A DNA stretch of 64,000 nucleotides. It comes from Mesorhizobium wenxiniae. GTDB lineage: Bacteria; Pseudomonadota; Alphaproteobacteria; Rhizobiales; Rhizobiaceae. The notes beneath the pieces were generated by a model. That model was not told the DNA's origin. It saw only the letters and a program-made list of their open reading frames with translations, and made no database searches. The DNA lies in assembly GCF_002284535.1 (NCBI RefSeq), contig NZ_NPKH01000014.1, positions 1 through 64,000 of the forward strand. Direction: 5' to 3'. Shown in pieces: positions 62,551 to 64,000 of this stretch (the first letter of the stretch is position 1; each line of letters opens with the position of its first letter). A program made the position numbers and the translations under genes.

Positions 62551-63987
62551 TCAGTGTCGAACGAGATAGGTTTCCATCGTGCCGACGCCTCTCAGTTCCA
62601 CAGTGCAGCGCGGTTCTAACTCCCAAGAGGCGTGCAGAGCGCGTCTGGTTGCCTCCGAGATTTGCATGCGGTCGGCTACGCCCTGGGACTCGAGCCGGCT
62701 TGCAATGTTCACGGTTTCGCCCCAGACATCATAGACGAACCGATGTCGGCCGATCAGACCGGCGATCACCGGTCCGGTGTGTACGCCGATTCGGACGCGA
62801 AAACTATCGCTGCCCGACGCGAAGAGCCTCAACGAGTCCAGCATGGATTTTCCCAGCGCCACGGTCCTGTCGGCGTGATCGGCCGCCGGGTCCGGAAGAC
62901 CACAAGCGGCCATATACGCGTCTCCGATTGTCTTGATCTTCTCCACGGAATGCTTCTCCGCCAGCGCATCGAACATGCTGAACATCCGGTCGAGGCGCTT
63001 GATAAGGTCGGATGCCGGCAATTTCGCTGCGATAGGCGAGAATCCGACAATATCGGCAAAAAGGATGGTCACTTCCTCGAACCGGTCCGCAATGATCTCC
63101 TCGCCCCCTTGCAGCCGCGCAACGATTTGACCGGGCAGGACGGCATGTAGAAGCGAGTCGGCCCGCCGCTTTTCCGCCTCGATCCGCTGAAGATACTGGT
63201 GCTCGCGGTCGCGCCAACGCTTCTTCTCCAGACTGGAGTTGATCCGGGCGCGCAGCAGGACCGGATTGAACGGTTTAAGCAAGTAGTCGTCGGCTCCCGC
63301 CTCGATGCAGCGGACCACGGCGTCGACTTCGTTCAGCCCCGATATCATAATGACCGGGATGTGCCGCCACCGGCGCTCAGCTTTCAATCGCGAGAGCACC
63401 TCGATGCCGTTCATGTCCGGCATCAGTATGTCCAACAGAACAAGGTCGAATTCATATTCCGCAAGGCGAGTCAGCGCGGACAGGCCTGACTCGGCAGTGA
63501 CTACCTGATGACCGTCGTGCAGCAAGCGGCGCGAGAGAAGATCGCGGTTACTGCCGATGTCGTCGACGACAAGTATTCTACCGTTGCGTCCTGAGAATGC
63601 ATCGCGCTCCGTCTTGCCCAGCGCCCTTTCGAGCCCTGCTGCATCGATCTCTGCCTGATCCGTCGTCCACAGCCCTTCGTTGTCGCTGGCGCGCGATAGG
63701 CCGGCAATTGCATCGACATGCGCCAACAGCTCGGCCGCAGCCGCGAGCATCACCCTGACATCTTCGTCCAATGCGTGTTCGTGCAATTCTTCGGCTTCTT
63801 CAAGGATCATTTCGGAGTAGCCGATAATCGCGTTGAGTGGTGTTCGCAAATCGTGGCGCAGTTTCGCCTCGATCTCGCGCCCTGCATGGTCCGGATAGTC
63901 GGCTTTGCCATGGATCAAGCTGTCGATGAGGCTGTTCAATTGCCGGGCAGCGGCGCCGACCCTCTCAAGATCTGGAGTGATGTGCAC
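62551..63987 (-). CDS. Class III adenylate/guanylate cyclase with receiver and phosphoacceptor-like helix
   Basis: The 478 residues seen read, from the N-terminus: a HisKA-like helix AKLRHDLRTPLNAIIGYSEM (about 40-90); a receiver domain (about 136-255: ILVVDDIGSNRDLLSRRLLH, phosphoacceptor Asp in LVLLDILMPDMNG, Lys in DYLLKPF); a coiled-coil linker; and a cyclase homology domain (about 310-470: VTILFADIVGFSPIAAKL, KTIGDAYMAACG, RIGVHTGPVIAGLIG, YDVWGETVNIASRLES). There is no HATPase domain. GTG 63987 is the last start in the window, but the frame stays open to base 64000, so the true start may lie beyond the edge. Confidence 0.88.
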   Translation of the reverse strand: MHITPDLERVGAAARQLNSLIDSLIHGKADYPDHAGREIEAKLRHDLRTPLNAIIGYSEMILEEAEELHEHALDEDVRVMLAAAAELLAHVDAIAGLSRASDNEGLWTTDQAEIDAAGLERALGKTERDAFSGRNGRILVVDDIGSNRDLLSRRLLHDGHQVVTAESGLSALTRLAEYEFDLVLLDILMPDMNGIEVLSRLKAERRWRHIPVIMISGLNEVDAVVRCIEAGADDYLLKPFNPVLLRARINSSLEKKRWRDREHQYLQRIEAEKRRADSLLHAVLPGQIVARLQGGEEIIADRFEEVTILFADIVGFSPIAAKLPASDLIKRLDRMFSMFDALAEKHSVEKIKTIGDAYMAACGLPDPAADHADRTVALGKSMLDSLRLFASGSDSFRVRIGVHTGPVIAGLIGRHRFVYDVWGETVNIASRLESQGVADRMQISEATRRALHASWELEPRCTVELRGVGTMETYLVRH

Positions 63988-64000
63988 CAGACTGTGGTTC

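Overview
The window looks like chromosomal DNA of a Mesorhizobium-type alphaproteobacterium (Hyphomicrobiales, Phyllobacteriaceae). The evidence is the high GC content, the gene order lysC-ptsP-prfA-prmC / DUF4167 / clpB, the DUF4167 protein itself, two protein families known almost only from Mesorhizobium (DUF768 and a DUF680-like remnant), and many short palindromic intergenic repeats of rhizobial type. No nodulation, nitrogen-fixation or conjugation genes are visible.

Layout. Bases 1-34,000 are mostly core genes: an M23 peptidase, a DHA2-type MFS exporter, an L,D-transpeptidase, a YjbR-family protein, clpB behind a sigma-32-like promoter, DUF4167, prmC/prfA/ptsP/lysC, ubiG, an EamA exporter divergent from a MarR regulator, comF-grxC-nitrilase-DUF1178, an NDUFAF5/BioC-like methyltransferase, an orphan Flp pilin, argJ-GNAT-mutT, a small membrane protein divergent from a TetR regulator, a parvulin isomerase, secA, and a flippase coupled to a CelD/BioF2-type acetyltransferase.

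Bases 35,086-49,993 form a decayed genomic island at a tRNA-Leu(CAA) gene. A 15-bp exact copy of the tRNA 3' end, including CCA, lies at 35,086-35,100. The intact tRNA 3' end is at 49,979-49,993, directly beside the remains of a tyrosine integrase. Inside are a TPR plus bilobed aspartyl-protease exported protein, a DUF1326/DUF2182 metal-related pair (DUF2182 frameshifted), small Cys-rich proteins, a PAS/GAF sensor kinase with its receiver, DUF768 and DUF680-like genes, a frameshifted ATP-dependent DNA ligase, and a phage-like cluster (HNH, Lar-like, DUF4326, AlpA-like, integrase). At least ten genes carry frameshifts or truncations, so the island looks immobile and eroding.

Bases 50,064-64,000 return to core functions: DedA-like protein, DsbB, an HNH protein, a DNA glycosylase, GluQ-RS, an EamA transporter, a YihY/BrkB protein, an SDR, a HIG1-like protein, PduO-type adenosyltransferase, rhomboid protease, etfBA with 3-hydroxyacyl-CoA dehydrogenase, and at the right edge an adenylate cyclase fused to a receiver and a phosphoacceptor-like helix without a kinase ATPase domain.

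The most notable observations are the tRNA-bounded fossil island, a cassette (ligase tail, small gene, DUF768) present twice in different states of decay, a ~100-bp palindromic element placed 50 bp upstream of two unrelated genes in the same orientation, and the unusual cyclase architecture. All calls come from reading the sequence; no database search was possible.
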